Source: MGIIa-L3 sp11892u (GTDB lineage: Archaea > Thermoplasmatota > Poseidoniia > Poseidoniales > Poseidoniaceae). From it: 64,000 bases of DNA. The DNA is taken from positions 1 through 64,000 of the forward strand of contig CBFHXB010000003.1 in the NCBI GenBank assembly GCA_965659685.1, given 5' to 3'. The translations under genes were made by a program, and so were the position numbers. Of the stretch, positions 1 to 9,570 are shown in pieces; within the stretch, counting starts at the first letter, position 1, and every line of letters starts with the position of its first letter. The notes below the pieces were generated by a model. It was given only the letters and a program-made list of their open reading frames with translations, had not been told where the DNA came from and did no database searches.

Positions 1-2571
1 GGGCTCCTTCGAGCAGCAAAAGCCGGTCTCGGGTCCGAGGCATGGAGCCCCGAAGCACTGATTGGCCTCGCAGGAGGGGCTTCCATGGGTTTCGATGTCG
101 CCAAAATTGGGTCTTTTCAACACCCCGTGGAACCGACATGGCGCCCACGTGGGCACGTGGATCTGCTCCGAACCGTGGCCCGCACAGCCCACCTTCGAGG
201 TGGACAAGGGGCGTTACGACGTTGGCGAGGCGTCTTCAGCGCGATGCGACCCGACCTTCACCGCGGTCGTGTGGCGATGCAGCGCCAGCAGATCGAGGAA
301 ACCGCCTGGTGGCTGGAGTCCATTGCTGTGCTGTGGTCGTCCATTACCGGGGCCGATGGAAGCAGCACGTTCACCGGACCCGTCACCGAATCGGAACTCA
401 CCCTTCCAACCGCCCCAAGCTCCCTGCATGCTTGGGTCGACATGATGCTCAATGGAGCCGATTGGCCCATGCTCCGTTCCCGCACCTCACGGTTCGACGC
501 CAGCGTGGCTGGCCTGCATCTGTTGAAAGAACGGTTGAACGTTGGGCTTGCGCAGGATGCATGCGGGCCAGAAGCGGTGGCGGTGTTGGAGCTCTTGGCG
601 CTTGATGCTCCGACACCCTCCTCTGGTGCCCAGGGCACCGATGTGATGGTCTTGGCCCCGGACGAGGCCATCGGTCAGCCAAGCGGCCTGACCGTGTTGG
701 CCGGTCTCGACGATGAGGCGTGGTCGATGCGCCCGAGTGATCTGCCATGGTGCGACCGTGCCGCCCGTGCGAGCCTTGGCCTCTTCGACGGTGATCTCGC
801 CATTCGCAAGGGGCGGAACGTGTTGGGCCAACTGTTGGCTTCTTCGTCGTGCGTGGTGGTGTTCGACTCCTCAGCAGAGGACGGAGCCGGCCCTTCGCCA
901 CCGTTGGCCGAATGGTTGCTTCATGTCCGACGGAACGGCCATTGGACCCGCATGAACACCGCACGGCCAGATTGGTTCCGCCAAGAAGAAGCCGCTGACG
1001 TTCACGCGCTGTGGACGGTCGAAGCCGGGGGCGCGCTGTGCCCTCGCCCCGGAGGGTTCAGGAACGGGCAAGCCGGTCGAGCAGGTCGTCAACGCAGGGA
1101 CTTGCGCCAGCAAACAGGACTCGACCTTGACGCGGGCCGTGACGTACACGCGCCGGTCAACAGAGGGGCCCTCTTGGCTGCGTTTGCACCGTCCGTCTTG
1201 GAAGACCGAACCCGTCGGCAACCGGAACCCCAATCCCTCGAAACCGGCGAAGTTTTGCCGTGGTCCGAGGCCGAAAAACTCCAAACGACCCATCGGCTCA
1301 ACCTTCGCCCATCACCGTCTGCCGTTGGCAAAAACCGTCAGGTGGCTCAGGTGGACGGCTGGCCGCATCTCGGTTTGAGGATCAACGGCAACGTTGTCTC
1401 GGTCACCCTCGATCCGCGTCCGCTGGCCCCACCGTCCCTCGGTCAGGGCGCCCTGCATGCCGTGACCGGCTCTGAAGGACCAGGGCGGGAAGCCGCCACA
1501 TGGTCGCCCAGCCGCCTCCAGGCGTGGGTTGTTTGTCCTCGGAAAGCGTGGTTGGAGCAAGCCTTCGACGTCTCTGGGGAAGAAACAGGGGCCGAGGACA
1601 TCGACCGCCGAGAACAAGGCGACCTTGTCCACCGGTTCGAAGAGACCTCGCTTCGGGCCCATGGCATCTGGTCTGAGGAGGGATGGCGAACCTCCGAGAG
1701 CGGACCTTTCGCCCCGCAGGACCTCGACGCCCATTGGCGGACCACCATCGATGCCGTGTTCGAACAAACCCCGTGGCTCGCACGGACCGATGCCGTGGCG
1801 ATGCACCGCCGCCGTGCGGCCATGGGCGACGGGCCGCCAAGCGCCACCGGGCCGACCCCATCGCCACGACCAGAAGGCGAGTTGGGCCGGTTGTTGATGG
1901 CCGATTCACGTTTGACCGGTGTGTCTCCTCTTGCCGCGGAGTGGGCCATCGTCAACGGCGAAGGTGAGGCGCCCACCGTGGCGTTGAGCGACGACGTGCC
2001 CGGTCAAATCCTTCGGTGCCGCATCGACCGCGCCGATGAGGTCATCCTCGACGAAGCACGACGCCAAGCCGCGGTGGAAGCGGGTTTGATGGACGAGCAG
2101 GGTCCAGAACGGTTGGTCATTCTGCGCGACCTGAAAAGCGTGGTTGGTCCGGAGAAATCCAAGCTTCAGGACCGCCATTTGAGGGCCCTGTACGATGAGG
2201 TTCAACTTGCGGCGTATGCGCTGGCTTGGGAAGCCGCCCGTCCAATGGATCGGGTGGTGGGCGTGGGCATTTCCTCGGTCGGCGCCGATGCATACCATCA
2301 CGTCGAACTCGACTCCGCATGGTCGGAGGTGCTCGATGGGCTTGAACTTGGGACGGGAACGGCCCACCTTGTGCAGACCCATCCCTCCACCCTCCGCGAC
2401 GGCACACCTGCCTCGCCGTTCCGTCGTTGGTTGCAAGAGCGTGCCCTGACCATGGGCAAAGCGGTCCTTGCCTCCACCGAGGGTCAGGTGAATCCAACGC
2501 CTTCGAAGGCGTGTTCGTCGTGTTCCGTCGCCTCTGCATGCGGCGTCGCCTTCCTTGGAGGTGGACGTTGA
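1..2571 (+). CDS. AddB-like helicase-nuclease subunit (5' truncated by window edge)
   Basis: The reading frame is open from base 1, so the true start lies outside; 856 residues are visible. The middle (about residues 210-300) resembles the inactivated UvrD-like fold of AddB, including a segment like 'GLDDEAW..RPSDLPW'. The C-terminal third is a complete RecB/PD-(D/E)XK nuclease: SPSRLQAW near residue 502, the G-x3-H motif (GDLVHRF), an acidic position in CRIDRADE, the D-x-K core in LRDLKS (about 707), and QLAAY. A Cys just after SPSRLQAW plus a C-terminal CxxC-x5-C cluster (about 837-845) form the four-cysteine set expected for a 4Fe-4S cluster as in AddB. The next gene starts on the A of this gene's TGA, so the two are surely co-translated. 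Likely role is end resection at DNA double-strand breaks with the downstream AddA-like subunit. The AddB label is inferred from motifs, not alignment. Confidence 0.82.
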   Translation, partial: GLLRAAKAGLGSEAWSPEALIGLAGGASMGFDVAKIGSFQHPVEPTWRPRGHVDLLRTVARTAHLRGGQGALRRWRGVFSAMRPDLHRGRVAMQRQQIEETAWWLESIAVLWSSITGADGSSTFTGPVTESELTLPTAPSSLHAWVDMMLNGADWPMLRSRTSRFDASVAGLHLLKERLNVGLAQDACGPEAVAVLELLALDAPTPSSGAQGTDVMVLAPDEAIGQPSGLTVLAGLDDEAWSMRPSDLPWCDRAARASLGLFDGDLAIRKGRNVLGQLLASSSCVVVFDSSAEDGAGPSPPLAEWLLHVRRNGHWTRMNTARPDWFRQEEAADVHALWTVEAGGALCPRPGGFRNGQAGRAGRQRRDLRQQTGLDLDAGRDVHAPVNRGALLAAFAPSVLEDRTRRQPEPQSLETGEVLPWSEAEKLQTTHRLNLRPSPSAVGKNRQVAQVDGWPHLGLRINGNVVSVTLDPRPLAPPSLGQGALHAVTGSEGPGREAATWSPSRLQAWVVCPRKAWLEQAFDVSGEETGAEDIDRREQGDLVHRFEETSLRAHGIWSEEGWRTSESGPFAPQDLDAHWRTTIDAVFEQTPWLARTDAVAMHRRRAAMGDGPPSATGPTPSPRPEGELGRLLMADSRLTGVSPLAAEWAIVNGEGEAPTVALSDDVPGQILRCRIDRADEVILDEARRQAAVEAGLMDEQGPERLVILRDLKSVVGPEKSKLQDRHLRALYDEVQLAAYALAWEAARPMDRVVGVGISSVGADAYHHVELDSAWSEVLDGLELGTGTAHLVQTHPSTLRDGTPASPFRRWLQERALTMGKAVLASTEGQVNPTPSKACSSCSVASACGVAFLGGGR

Positions 2572-5500
2572 TGAAGCACCCCTTCCGCCATGCTCAACGC
2601 TTGGGGCTCGATTTGGATCGGCACATCGTCCTCGATGCCGGCGCAGGGACGGGCAAGACCACCGTGATGGCCGAACGCTACGTGCAGCATCTGTTGACTG
2701 GCGTGCAACGGGCCACCTTGCTGACTCCACCGGGAACCAGGCCCGGACGCCCAGGCGCAGGAGCTTCGCTTGAGTCGCCCAGGGACCGACTGGCTCCTGA
2801 CGCGTGGCCTGGCTTGTTGCCGACCGAAGTGGTGGCGATCACCTTCACACGAAAAGCGGCCTCAGGGCTCCGCGCTCAAATCAAGCGGCGCATCACGGCC
2901 ATCCGTGGGCAGGCCATCGAGGGCGACGACGAAGGCATCGTCGACGTGCGGTGGCGCGGTCGGGCCGAAGGGGTGGTCGACCTCCTGTCTTCGTTGCTCG
3001 ACGATGCACCGGTCACGACCATTGACGCTTTCCTGAACCGTTTGGTGACCCCGTACATCGACGAATTGATGCCGCGCCGGGTGGACGGACACGTCCCCGA
3101 AGAAGGCATGGAAACCCTTCACGACACGGCCATCGCCTGCGTGTGGAGGCTTCGGCAACCCAGCGACGCCACCGATTTTCAAATTCCAAACGGCACCGCC
3201 GTGATCCAAGCCCGTGACCGGCTGGCCGCCTCGCTTGGTGGGCAAAGTGCCGCCCACCGCGTCTTCAGCGCCATGCTCCGAAACGGGGCCTTCGTGGATG
3301 AAGCACAACGCGCCATTCGTGCATCCACTGGGGGCCAACCTGTGGACGATGCAGCGCTTCGAGCGATGGTGGGCTCGTTGGCAGAAGGGCCGGAATTGAT
3401 CGATTTCCTGAACGAGCTGCGCACCGCGTTGCTGGCTTGGCACGGGCACGTCCTGACGCGCGCAGAGCATCACGTCACGCCAAGCGAAACCAAATTGGGT
3501 CACACCCAAACCAGGTTCAGAGAATTGCGCCGTTGGTGCAACGAGCCAATCCCTCAGGATGCATGGGAGCAACTGCGATGGTTGTACGGGGCCCTTCGGA
3601 TCACCACCACCGGTACAAGCCTGACCAAAGGGGTGTTCTCGTCCTTCTTCCCGAGAAACGCCTTGCCCAGCGACGGAGGCTGGCCGGCGGGATGTGGCGC
3701 ACCCAAGCGCAGCAAGAACGCCGATACGGCCAAGTTGACCTACATCGATGGACTTGAGGAACGCAAAGCGGCGGTGACGGCCCTGTTCGACCACCCTCAG
3801 CACCGTTGGTGGGCGACCCTTGCGGTGGTGGCTCTGGAACTTGAACCGGGTTTGCCCTTCACCTTCATTCCCGGGGACGCCGACCTTTGGCCCTCGACCT
3901 TGGCTCACCCCCTGCCTGTGACGCCTCCGGAAGGAGCCTTGTCCACAGGGGCGGCATTTGCGGCGGATTTGATGGAGGACTTGTTCCTGGTGCACGAAGC
4001 CAACGGGAGGGCCCTCAACGTCGTCAAGGCCGAGCGTGGGCTCATCGATTTCGAAGACGTTCAACGCATGGCGGCCGACCTTTTGTTGGCACGTTGCCCA
4101 GAATCCGTCCGCAATGGAGACTGGCCCGCTGACGTCGTGCATGCTTTGGATCATCCCGAGGTGCCTTCGGACGGGACGTCCGACGGCCCATGGACGGATG
4201 CCCACATTGAACGGGCCATCGTGTTGGCCGGCGAGGATGCGCTTCTCGTCGAGGACCTTCAGCGGCGATGGGCCCGACTGAAGCGTCTTCGCCGGGAGTT
4301 TCGCGCCTTCATCATCGATGAATTCCAAGACACCAACCCTGCCCACCTCCGGCTCTTGGCCCGTCTTTGGGGGCCGAGGCAACGTTTGCCGGGCGAACCT
4401 GCAGGGCCCAAGAGCGCTTGGGACCCCACCGTGTGCGTTGTCGGCGACATGAAGCAGTCGATCTACCGTTTCCGTCAGGCCGACGTGCGCGTGATGCGTT
4501 CGACCACGGACGCGATCCGCCGCATGAACCGGCTCGAAGCCGACGAGCCTCGTTTGGACGCGTACCGCATCGAAGGCGCCGGACGCGACCCACGGCCTGA
4601 AGGCGACGGAGGCGACATTGGGGGTTACCACCAAGCCACGGAACACACGACCGGGGGGAGCGGTCGCCCGTGGGGTGAAGTGCACTACGGCGTGCTGCGA
4701 CCCGGCGTTCCCGCGAGCGCTGAAGTGACGGAAAAGCGAAGCGAAGGGCACATCGAGATGGACGAGAATTTCCGCACGGCACCGGTGTTGATGAGCACCC
4801 TCAACGGCGTGTTCGAGACGGTGTTGGGCCCCTCAAGCCGTGGAATGGACGGCGACTGGTATGCAGATCCGCAGCCCTTGGAACCCGCGGGCACGGTGGA
4901 CGGGACGCCACGAATGGAATGGTTGGTGCCGGTCCGCAGGGAAACGGAAGACGTCAGCGATGACCTTCTCGTGCCCCTGTCGCCCTTTGACGACCCCCGT
5001 TCCAAAGCGGTGCACCTCGAGAACGAGTTGATTGCCGCACGCATTTCGGCCTTGGTGACCGGGACCCCCATCCAGGTGAGCGACGAGGTGGAAGCTCCCT
5101 GCGACGGGCCGGTCGATCCGTCCGATGTGCTTGTGCTGGTGCACGCCCGCTCTCGCTCGGCTGACCTCGTGGATCGCTTGCGCTCCCGCGGTGTTCCCGT
5201 GATGGTGGACCGCCAAGGAAACTTGCTCGAACAACCCGTCGTGCTCCCCTTGGTCGCGGCCGTTGAGGCGCTGGCGCGTCCTGATTCAACCCACGCGTTG
5301 GCGGTCCTTGCCCGTTCTGCGGCCTTTGGGTTGAACGACGCAACCCTGCCGGACGCCTTCCAACGCTTGACGGCGTCTGGAAACGTGTGGGACGCGTTGA
5401 CCGTCGCACCCGGCCATCACGGCGAAGTGGCTCGCCGCTGCCAAGCACTCGCGGCGTCAGGAGGCATACATGCGGTGGTGGACGCCTTACTCGACGAATC

Positions 5501-7460
5501 CGACCTCCTCGTGGCCCATTGCACCGACGCAGAGCGGCAACACGCAGAGCGTTTTGCCTTGATGTTGCGCGGGATGAGCAAGGCCGAAGGGGGCGACCCT
5601 GTGGTCTTGCACGAGCGGCTTTCTGCCTTGTCGAACCTCCAACGTGACGGCCCCCCCGCCATCGTTGAACCCTCAGGTGGGGCGGTCGAAATCATGACCA
5701 TTCACAATGCGAAGGGTCTGGAACGTGACGTCGTGGTCGTGGCCGGGTTGTTCTCCGCAGGGCGTCAAGACCCGAGTCAAGAATCACGCGACAACGTGCG
5801 GGTATTGCCCGATTTGGTCGTGGCACGCCCCCGCCCATGGCCGTCCCTACCTGCTCCACAAGACGGGCTGTGGCGCATGGCCAAAGCCTTGGGCGATGCG
5901 CAGGCCAAAGCCGAACGTGCCCGCCAATTCTACGTGGCGTTGACCCGCGTTGAACGGCATCTGATCGTGGCGGGCGCACCGGAGAAGGCCACCGTGGACG
6001 CCAACGGTTGCCTGACCTTGCCGATCAGCGAAGCCGCCACGCGCACCTTTGGCGATCATTGGATGGAGGCCTTGATGGAGCTTGGGCGATCCGTCGATGG
6101 CGATGATTCACCGTGGTGCCCTGTGGCGGATGAAGACGGGTCATCGCTGTGCATGAGCCCGACAGAATTGCTGGCCGACGCGGGCCTTGGACCAGACGCC
6201 ATCCCCTCGTTGCTCGTCATCCACGACCCAACGGCCGCCTTGGACGCCGCTGCAACGACACCGTTGGGGCGTTTGGAAACGACACTTACGGCGCTGGAGG
6301 AGGGCGTGAACGTCCAGGCTGCCGAACCCATCGAGGTCGACCACCGCCTCCGCGTCACGCCGCATGGTCTAGATGCGGCGAAGGCTTGCCCACGCCGTCA
6401 CTGGCTGGAACGCGTCCGTGGTTGGAGGCCCGAAGCCTTCGGGCAGGTCACGACCGTGGACGAGGACGGCTTGGAACCCAAACCACGAACCAGCGACGTG
6501 GGCACGGGCGATGCGACCTGGCCGGTGCCGACGGTGTTCGGAACCATGGTGCACCGCGTTCTGGAATTGGGCCTGGAGAACCCTGTGAATGCCGTGGCAG
6601 ATCCAGCTTTGCCCGCCTCATGGACGGGACGTCAACCGGACCGCTTGCTCGATCAGGACGTCCTTCAGCGCGTGTTCGAAGAACACGGCATGGCCATTGA
6701 GGCGCACCCGCGCATCGCGGAACGCATGATTCACCTGCTTGGGCTGATTCAACGCGGACGGTTGGGGCGCTTGGCCAGCGGCGAAGAGCAGCACGGCCGC
6801 GTGCTGGATGGGCTCCGTACCGAGCACCCCTTCTTTGCCACGTTGCAGGTGCCCGGTGACCCCGCTCCCATCACCTCATGGACCCGTGAAGGCCGCTCGG
6901 CCGTGGCCACCGTTCCCCGTCCAATCGCGGAGGTTGAGGGGCGGATGGACTTGGTCTTGGCCGTTCAACACGCCGAACATGGAGCATGCTTGCAGGTCGT
7001 GGACCTGAAGACCACCGGGTGCCTTGGCCCCTTCAATCCAGACGACGTCGCCTCGGGGCATCCTCTGCAAGACCTCAGCGGCATCGGTGAAGACGGCCGT
7101 ACCCAAGCAGAGCGGGACGAATTGTCGCACTATGCGTTGCAACTCACGCTCTACTCCATGGCGCTTGAAGCGCAAGAATCAGCCCGCCCCGAGGGTCAAC
7201 GGAGGCGGGTCTTGCCTCCAGCGTTGTTGGTGGCCGCATCGGGCAGATTGGTGGAGATGACCGTGGACGAATACACCGTTCACCGGACCGAAGCAGAGCG
7301 GTTGATGCGATGGAAGGTCCAGGTGTCCGTGGACCCTGAATCTGTACCGGAGCCAGAACGTCTCCCGGCCGATGCGGCTGAACCGTGCAAGAAATGCCCC
7401 TTCCACCGTGGTGGCATTCGCCTTTGTGGGCCGCAAGGTGTTGACCTAGGACCTCAGTGA
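2571..7460 (+). CDS. AddA/RecB-like UvrD-family helicase with C-terminal nuclease
   Basis: A 1629-residue ATP-dependent DNA helicase-nuclease. Superfamily 1 motifs are intact: Walker A GAGTGKTT (24-31), Walker B IIDEFQD (about 582), motif III GDMKQSIYRFRQAD (about 623), motif IV DENFRT, motif V NAKGLERD and motif VI FYVALTR (about 1120). The C-terminal RecB-like nuclease begins near 1262 with a Cys in AAKACPRRHW, followed by GTMVHRV, EGRMD, VVDLKTTG (about 1477) and QLTLYSM. It ends in CxxC-x9-C, so it also appears able to hold an Fe-S cluster. The ATG at 2571 is chosen because it forms TGATG with the upstream stop and sits right before the helicase; a frame extension back to 2427 would overlap the upstream gene by 145 bases. 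With the upstream gene it forms a dual-nuclease AddAB/AdnAB-type machine. Length exceeds the usual 1100-1250 residues of AddA. Confidence 0.88.
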   Translation: MKHPFRHAQRLGLDLDRHIVLDAGAGTGKTTVMAERYVQHLLTGVQRATLLTPPGTRPGRPGAGASLESPRDRLAPDAWPGLLPTEVVAITFTRKAASGLRAQIKRRITAIRGQAIEGDDEGIVDVRWRGRAEGVVDLLSSLLDDAPVTTIDAFLNRLVTPYIDELMPRRVDGHVPEEGMETLHDTAIACVWRLRQPSDATDFQIPNGTAVIQARDRLAASLGGQSAAHRVFSAMLRNGAFVDEAQRAIRASTGGQPVDDAALRAMVGSLAEGPELIDFLNELRTALLAWHGHVLTRAEHHVTPSETKLGHTQTRFRELRRWCNEPIPQDAWEQLRWLYGALRITTTGTSLTKGVFSSFFPRNALPSDGGWPAGCGAPKRSKNADTAKLTYIDGLEERKAAVTALFDHPQHRWWATLAVVALELEPGLPFTFIPGDADLWPSTLAHPLPVTPPEGALSTGAAFAADLMEDLFLVHEANGRALNVVKAERGLIDFEDVQRMAADLLLARCPESVRNGDWPADVVHALDHPEVPSDGTSDGPWTDAHIERAIVLAGEDALLVEDLQRRWARLKRLRREFRAFIIDEFQDTNPAHLRLLARLWGPRQRLPGEPAGPKSAWDPTVCVVGDMKQSIYRFRQADVRVMRSTTDAIRRMNRLEADEPRLDAYRIEGAGRDPRPEGDGGDIGGYHQATEHTTGGSGRPWGEVHYGVLRPGVPASAEVTEKRSEGHIEMDENFRTAPVLMSTLNGVFETVLGPSSRGMDGDWYADPQPLEPAGTVDGTPRMEWLVPVRRETEDVSDDLLVPLSPFDDPRSKAVHLENELIAARISALVTGTPIQVSDEVEAPCDGPVDPSDVLVLVHARSRSADLVDRLRSRGVPVMVDRQGNLLEQPVVLPLVAAVEALARPDSTHALAVLARSAAFGLNDATLPDAFQRLTASGNVWDALTVAPGHHGEVARRCQALAASGGIHAVVDALLDESDLLVAHCTDAERQHAERFALMLRGMSKAEGGDPVVLHERLSALSNLQRDGPPAIVEPSGGAVEIMTIHNAKGLERDVVVVAGLFSAGRQDPSQESRDNVRVLPDLVVARPRPWPSLPAPQDGLWRMAKALGDAQAKAERARQFYVALTRVERHLIVAGAPEKATVDANGCLTLPISEAATRTFGDHWMEALMELGRSVDGDDSPWCPVADEDGSSLCMSPTELLADAGLGPDAIPSLLVIHDPTAALDAAATTPLGRLETTLTALEEGVNVQAAEPIEVDHRLRVTPHGLDAAKACPRRHWLERVRGWRPEAFGQVTTVDEDGLEPKPRTSDVGTGDATWPVPTVFGTMVHRVLELGLENPVNAVADPALPASWTGRQPDRLLDQDVLQRVFEEHGMAIEAHPRIAERMIHLLGLIQRGRLGRLASGEEQHGRVLDGLRTEHPFFATLQVPGDPAPITSWTREGRSAVATVPRPIAEVEGRMDLVLAVQHAEHGACLQVVDLKTTGCLGPFNPDDVASGHPLQDLSGIGEDGRTQAERDELSHYALQLTLYSMALEAQESARPEGQRRRVLPPALLVAASGRLVEMTVDEYTVHRTEAERLMRWKVQVSVDPESVPEPERLPADAAEPCKKCPFHRGGIRLCGPQGVDLGPQ

Positions 7461-8077
7461 GGGCAGCGGCCGGCGATGACCAACGTCCCCGGGTCGCCTG
7501 CAGCGCGCCAGGTTTCGACGTCCTCGAACCCTGCGTTCGTCCATGCTTCGAGCCACGCTGCCTCGGAAAGGGTGGTCATGTGAACGCCCACCTTCTCCGG
7601 CCAATCGAGGCTGTCCTCATGCTCGGCGTAGTGGTCGACACCGACCACGGCCCAGCCACCAGGCTGGAGCCATGATTCACGGAAGGTAGCAAGCATCGCG
7701 GCAGGGTCATGCAGGTAGTACAGCACCTCCATGGAGACGAGCAGATCGAAGCGACCTTCTGGCGCCCAATCGGGAAGCATGGCGTGGTGATAGTGGCCCT
7801 CAGGGTCAATGCGCTTCGCCTTCTCGATCATCCCAGGCGCACCGTCCACCCCTTCGGCATGCGAACAGAAGGGCATCGCGGCGAGTTGACGGACGACCCA
7901 GCCGTTGCCGCAGCCCACGTCGATGGCCCGGAAGCTCCGCCCCAGTTCAGCGGTGCGGGTCAGCCCGAAGGCAAGCATTTCGCCAACGGCAGGGGCATGA
8001 CCTCGCTCCATGCCTTCGTCACGGCCTGCTTCGGCCCAGTCGCTGAACACGTCCACCGCGGGTCGCACGTCCGTCAT
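7454..8077 (-). CDS. SAM-dependent methyltransferase (class I)
   Basis: A 207-residue class I methyltransferase. Motif I is AIDVGCGNGWVVRQLA (residues about 46-61), followed by an acidic residue in EGVDGAPGMIEKA. The motif IV region is RFDLLVSMEVLYYL and a post-motif is LQPGGWAVVGVDHY. Start chosen at ATG 8077 (MTDVRPAVDVFSDWAE); an ATG 21 bases upstream is also possible. The gene converges on the AddA-like gene with a 7-base overlap at the stops. It is divergent from the prolyl iminopeptidase gene, leaving 75 bases that hold no clear TATA box. The substrate cannot be told from the sequence; the fold resembles the UbiE/Methyltransf_11 group of small-molecule methylases. Confidence 0.85.
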   Translation of the reverse strand: MTDVRPAVDVFSDWAEAGRDEGMERGHAPAVGEMLAFGLTRTAELGRSFRAIDVGCGNGWVVRQLAAMPFCSHAEGVDGAPGMIEKAKRIDPEGHYHHAMLPDWAPEGRFDLLVSMEVLYYLHDPAAMLATFRESWLQPGGWAVVGVDHYAEHEDSLDWPEKVGVHMTTLSEAAWLEAWTNAGFEDVETWRAAGDPGTLVIAGRCPH

Positions 8078-8152
8078 GCGCGTGCCTTCGGGCTGCATCG
8101 CATCATCTTGGTGGTGCAAAACACCATCACGCCCCCGACGGGTTGCACGGTC

Positions 8153-9109
8153 ATGGCGGACCTTGACGACGTGCTGCACCCTCGTATCGAACCTCACCTC
8201 GAAGGCATGCTGGAGGTCACTGACCTGCACACCGTGGCGTGGGAAGTTTCTGGAAATCCCGAGGGGACGACGGTGCTCGTCATCCATGGCGGCCCAGGCG
8301 GCGGCAGCCAACCCGATTACCGGCGTTACTTCGACCCAAACCATTGGCGCATCGTGCAGTTCGATCAGCGCGGCTGCGGCCGCTCGACGCCGTGGGCCGA
8401 ACTCGAGGACAACACCACCATGGCGTCGGTCTCCGACATCGAGCGGCTCCGCGAACACCTCGGCATCGAGGCATGGGTGGTGTTCGGCGGCTCGTGGGGC
8501 TCTTCGCTGTCCCTCATCTACGCCCAGCATCACCCTGACAGGGTTCAGCACCTTGTGTTGCGCGGCATTTTCCTGTGCCGTGAAAGCGAATTCGCATGGT
8601 TCTACCAAGAGGGCGCGAGCCACATCTTCCCCGACGCGTTTGAAGGCTACCGCAACCACATTCCCGAAGCAGAGCGCGGTGACCTCATGCGCGCCTATCA
8701 CGCTCGTCTGACCTCGGAGGATGAAGCCGCTCGGCACGCTGCGGCCAGGGAATGGACCCGCTGGGAAATGGCGACCAGTTACCTGATTCCGAAGGCCTCA
8801 GCGGAACTCAAGGCGGACGATCTGCAGTTCGCTGTGGCCTTCGCACGCATCGAATGCCATTACTTCACGAACGGGATTTTCATGCCGGACAATTTCATTC
8901 TGAATCACGTCGATCGCCTGTCCGGCATCCCCATCGACATCGTCCAAGGACGCTACGACGTGGTTTGCCCAACGCGCAGCGCGTGGGATTTGCACACGGC
9001 GGCACCGCACAGCAGGTTGCACATCATCGGCGACGCCGGGCATTCGATGACCGAGCCGCCCATTGCAGCAAAACTGGTGTCCATCATGAACGGCCTTCAG
9101 GAAGGCTGA
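8153..9109 (+). CDS. pip: Proline iminopeptidase (prolyl aminopeptidase)
   Basis: A 318-residue alpha/beta hydrolase matching the S33 prolyl aminopeptidase family in length and order of motifs. The oxyanion-hole segment is HGGPGGG (about 45-51), then FDQRGCGRSTPWA, which is diagnostic for this family. The nucleophile elbow is GGSWGSSLSL, the acid lies in VQGRYDVVCP and the His in GDAGHSMTEP. The enzyme releases N-terminal proline from peptides in the cytoplasm; no signal peptide is seen. ATG 8153 is chosen because family homology starts there; the frame extends further upstream, but that part overlaps the divergent methyltransferase. Its 3' end overlaps the convergent small regulator by 13 bases. 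Confidence 0.92.
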   Translation: MADLDDVLHPRIEPHLEGMLEVTDLHTVAWEVSGNPEGTTVLVIHGGPGGGSQPDYRRYFDPNHWRIVQFDQRGCGRSTPWAELEDNTTMASVSDIERLREHLGIEAWVVFGGSWGSSLSLIYAQHHPDRVQHLVLRGIFLCRESEFAWFYQEGASHIFPDAFEGYRNHIPEAERGDLMRAYHARLTSEDEAARHAAAREWTRWEMATSYLIPKASAELKADDLQFAVAFARIECHYFTNGIFMPDNFILNHVDRLSGIPIDIVQGRYDVVCPTRSAWDLHTAAPHSRLHIIGDAGHSMTEPPIAAKLVSIMNGLQEG

Positions 9110-9417
9110 GCAGCCACCCAATTGAACAGGTTGTGGAAAATGGGGCTGAGTGTTTTCGCCTTCTCAGTGAGGGCATAGAAGCCCGACCCTTCTTCCCTGT
9201 CCGCTTGCTCGATGAGACCATACGCGTGCAATTCCTTGAGGCGTCGTGACACCGTTGTTGAGGTCCCGTCCACGTAGCGTTTGAGGTCGGTGAACCGCAC
9301 AGGGCGCACGTGTTGATCGAGCACGAGCATGACATGAAGGGCCTTGGAACGGGTCAACACTTCCAACAGTTCATCCATTTGGGCATACGCGGGGTCACAC
9401 GCCGAATCTTGGTCCAT
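9097..9417 (-). CDS. HxlR/ArsR-like winged-helix transcriptional regulator
   Basis: A 106-residue single-domain DNA-binding protein. The winged-helix core runs from ALHVMLVLDQ through RFTDLKRYVDG, the recognition helix TSTTVSRRLKELHAYGL, and a wing ending in GSGFYALTEKAK. The order resembles HxlR- or MarR-type regulators. ATG 9417 is preferred because it lies about 36 bases downstream of a TATA-like element; an ATG at 9492 would add 25 residues with no homology and bury that promoter. No effector-binding domain is visible, so the signal is unknown. Candidate targets are its own promoter and the divergent coiled-coil operon. Confidence 0.78.
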   Translation of the reverse strand: MDQDSACDPAYAQMDELLEVLTRSKALHVMLVLDQHVRPVRFTDLKRYVDGTSTTVSRRLKELHAYGLIEQADREEGSGFYALTEKAKTLSPIFHNLFNWVAAQPS

Positions 9418-9449
9418 GGTCCCACCGATTCGACGTTCATGCGGGTGCC

Positions 9450-9456
9450 AAATAAA
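9450..9456 (-). promoter_or_regulatory. Probable TATA box of the wHTH regulator gene
   Basis: On the minus strand this reads TTTATTT, inside GGTTTATTTGGC, the only A/T island in the 153-base divergent gap. It lies 33-39 bases before ATG 9417, which would give a leader of about 8 bases. Confidence 0.45.
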
Positions 9457-9570
9457 CCGCAAGTTACGCCAATGGTACCAAACGCGCTTCATTCACCAAA
9501 AGCGACGCGTCGGAGGCGTCGGCTTCATAGGGTGGTGGACGGTCGAACAGGTGAGCATAGTCTCGGGTGG

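Noticed and set aside
2862..4751. 629-codon open frame on the minus strand
   Set aside because: It lies antisense to the helicase motifs of the AddA-like gene; GC-rich codon use leaves few stops opposite. Its translation has no recognisable domain.
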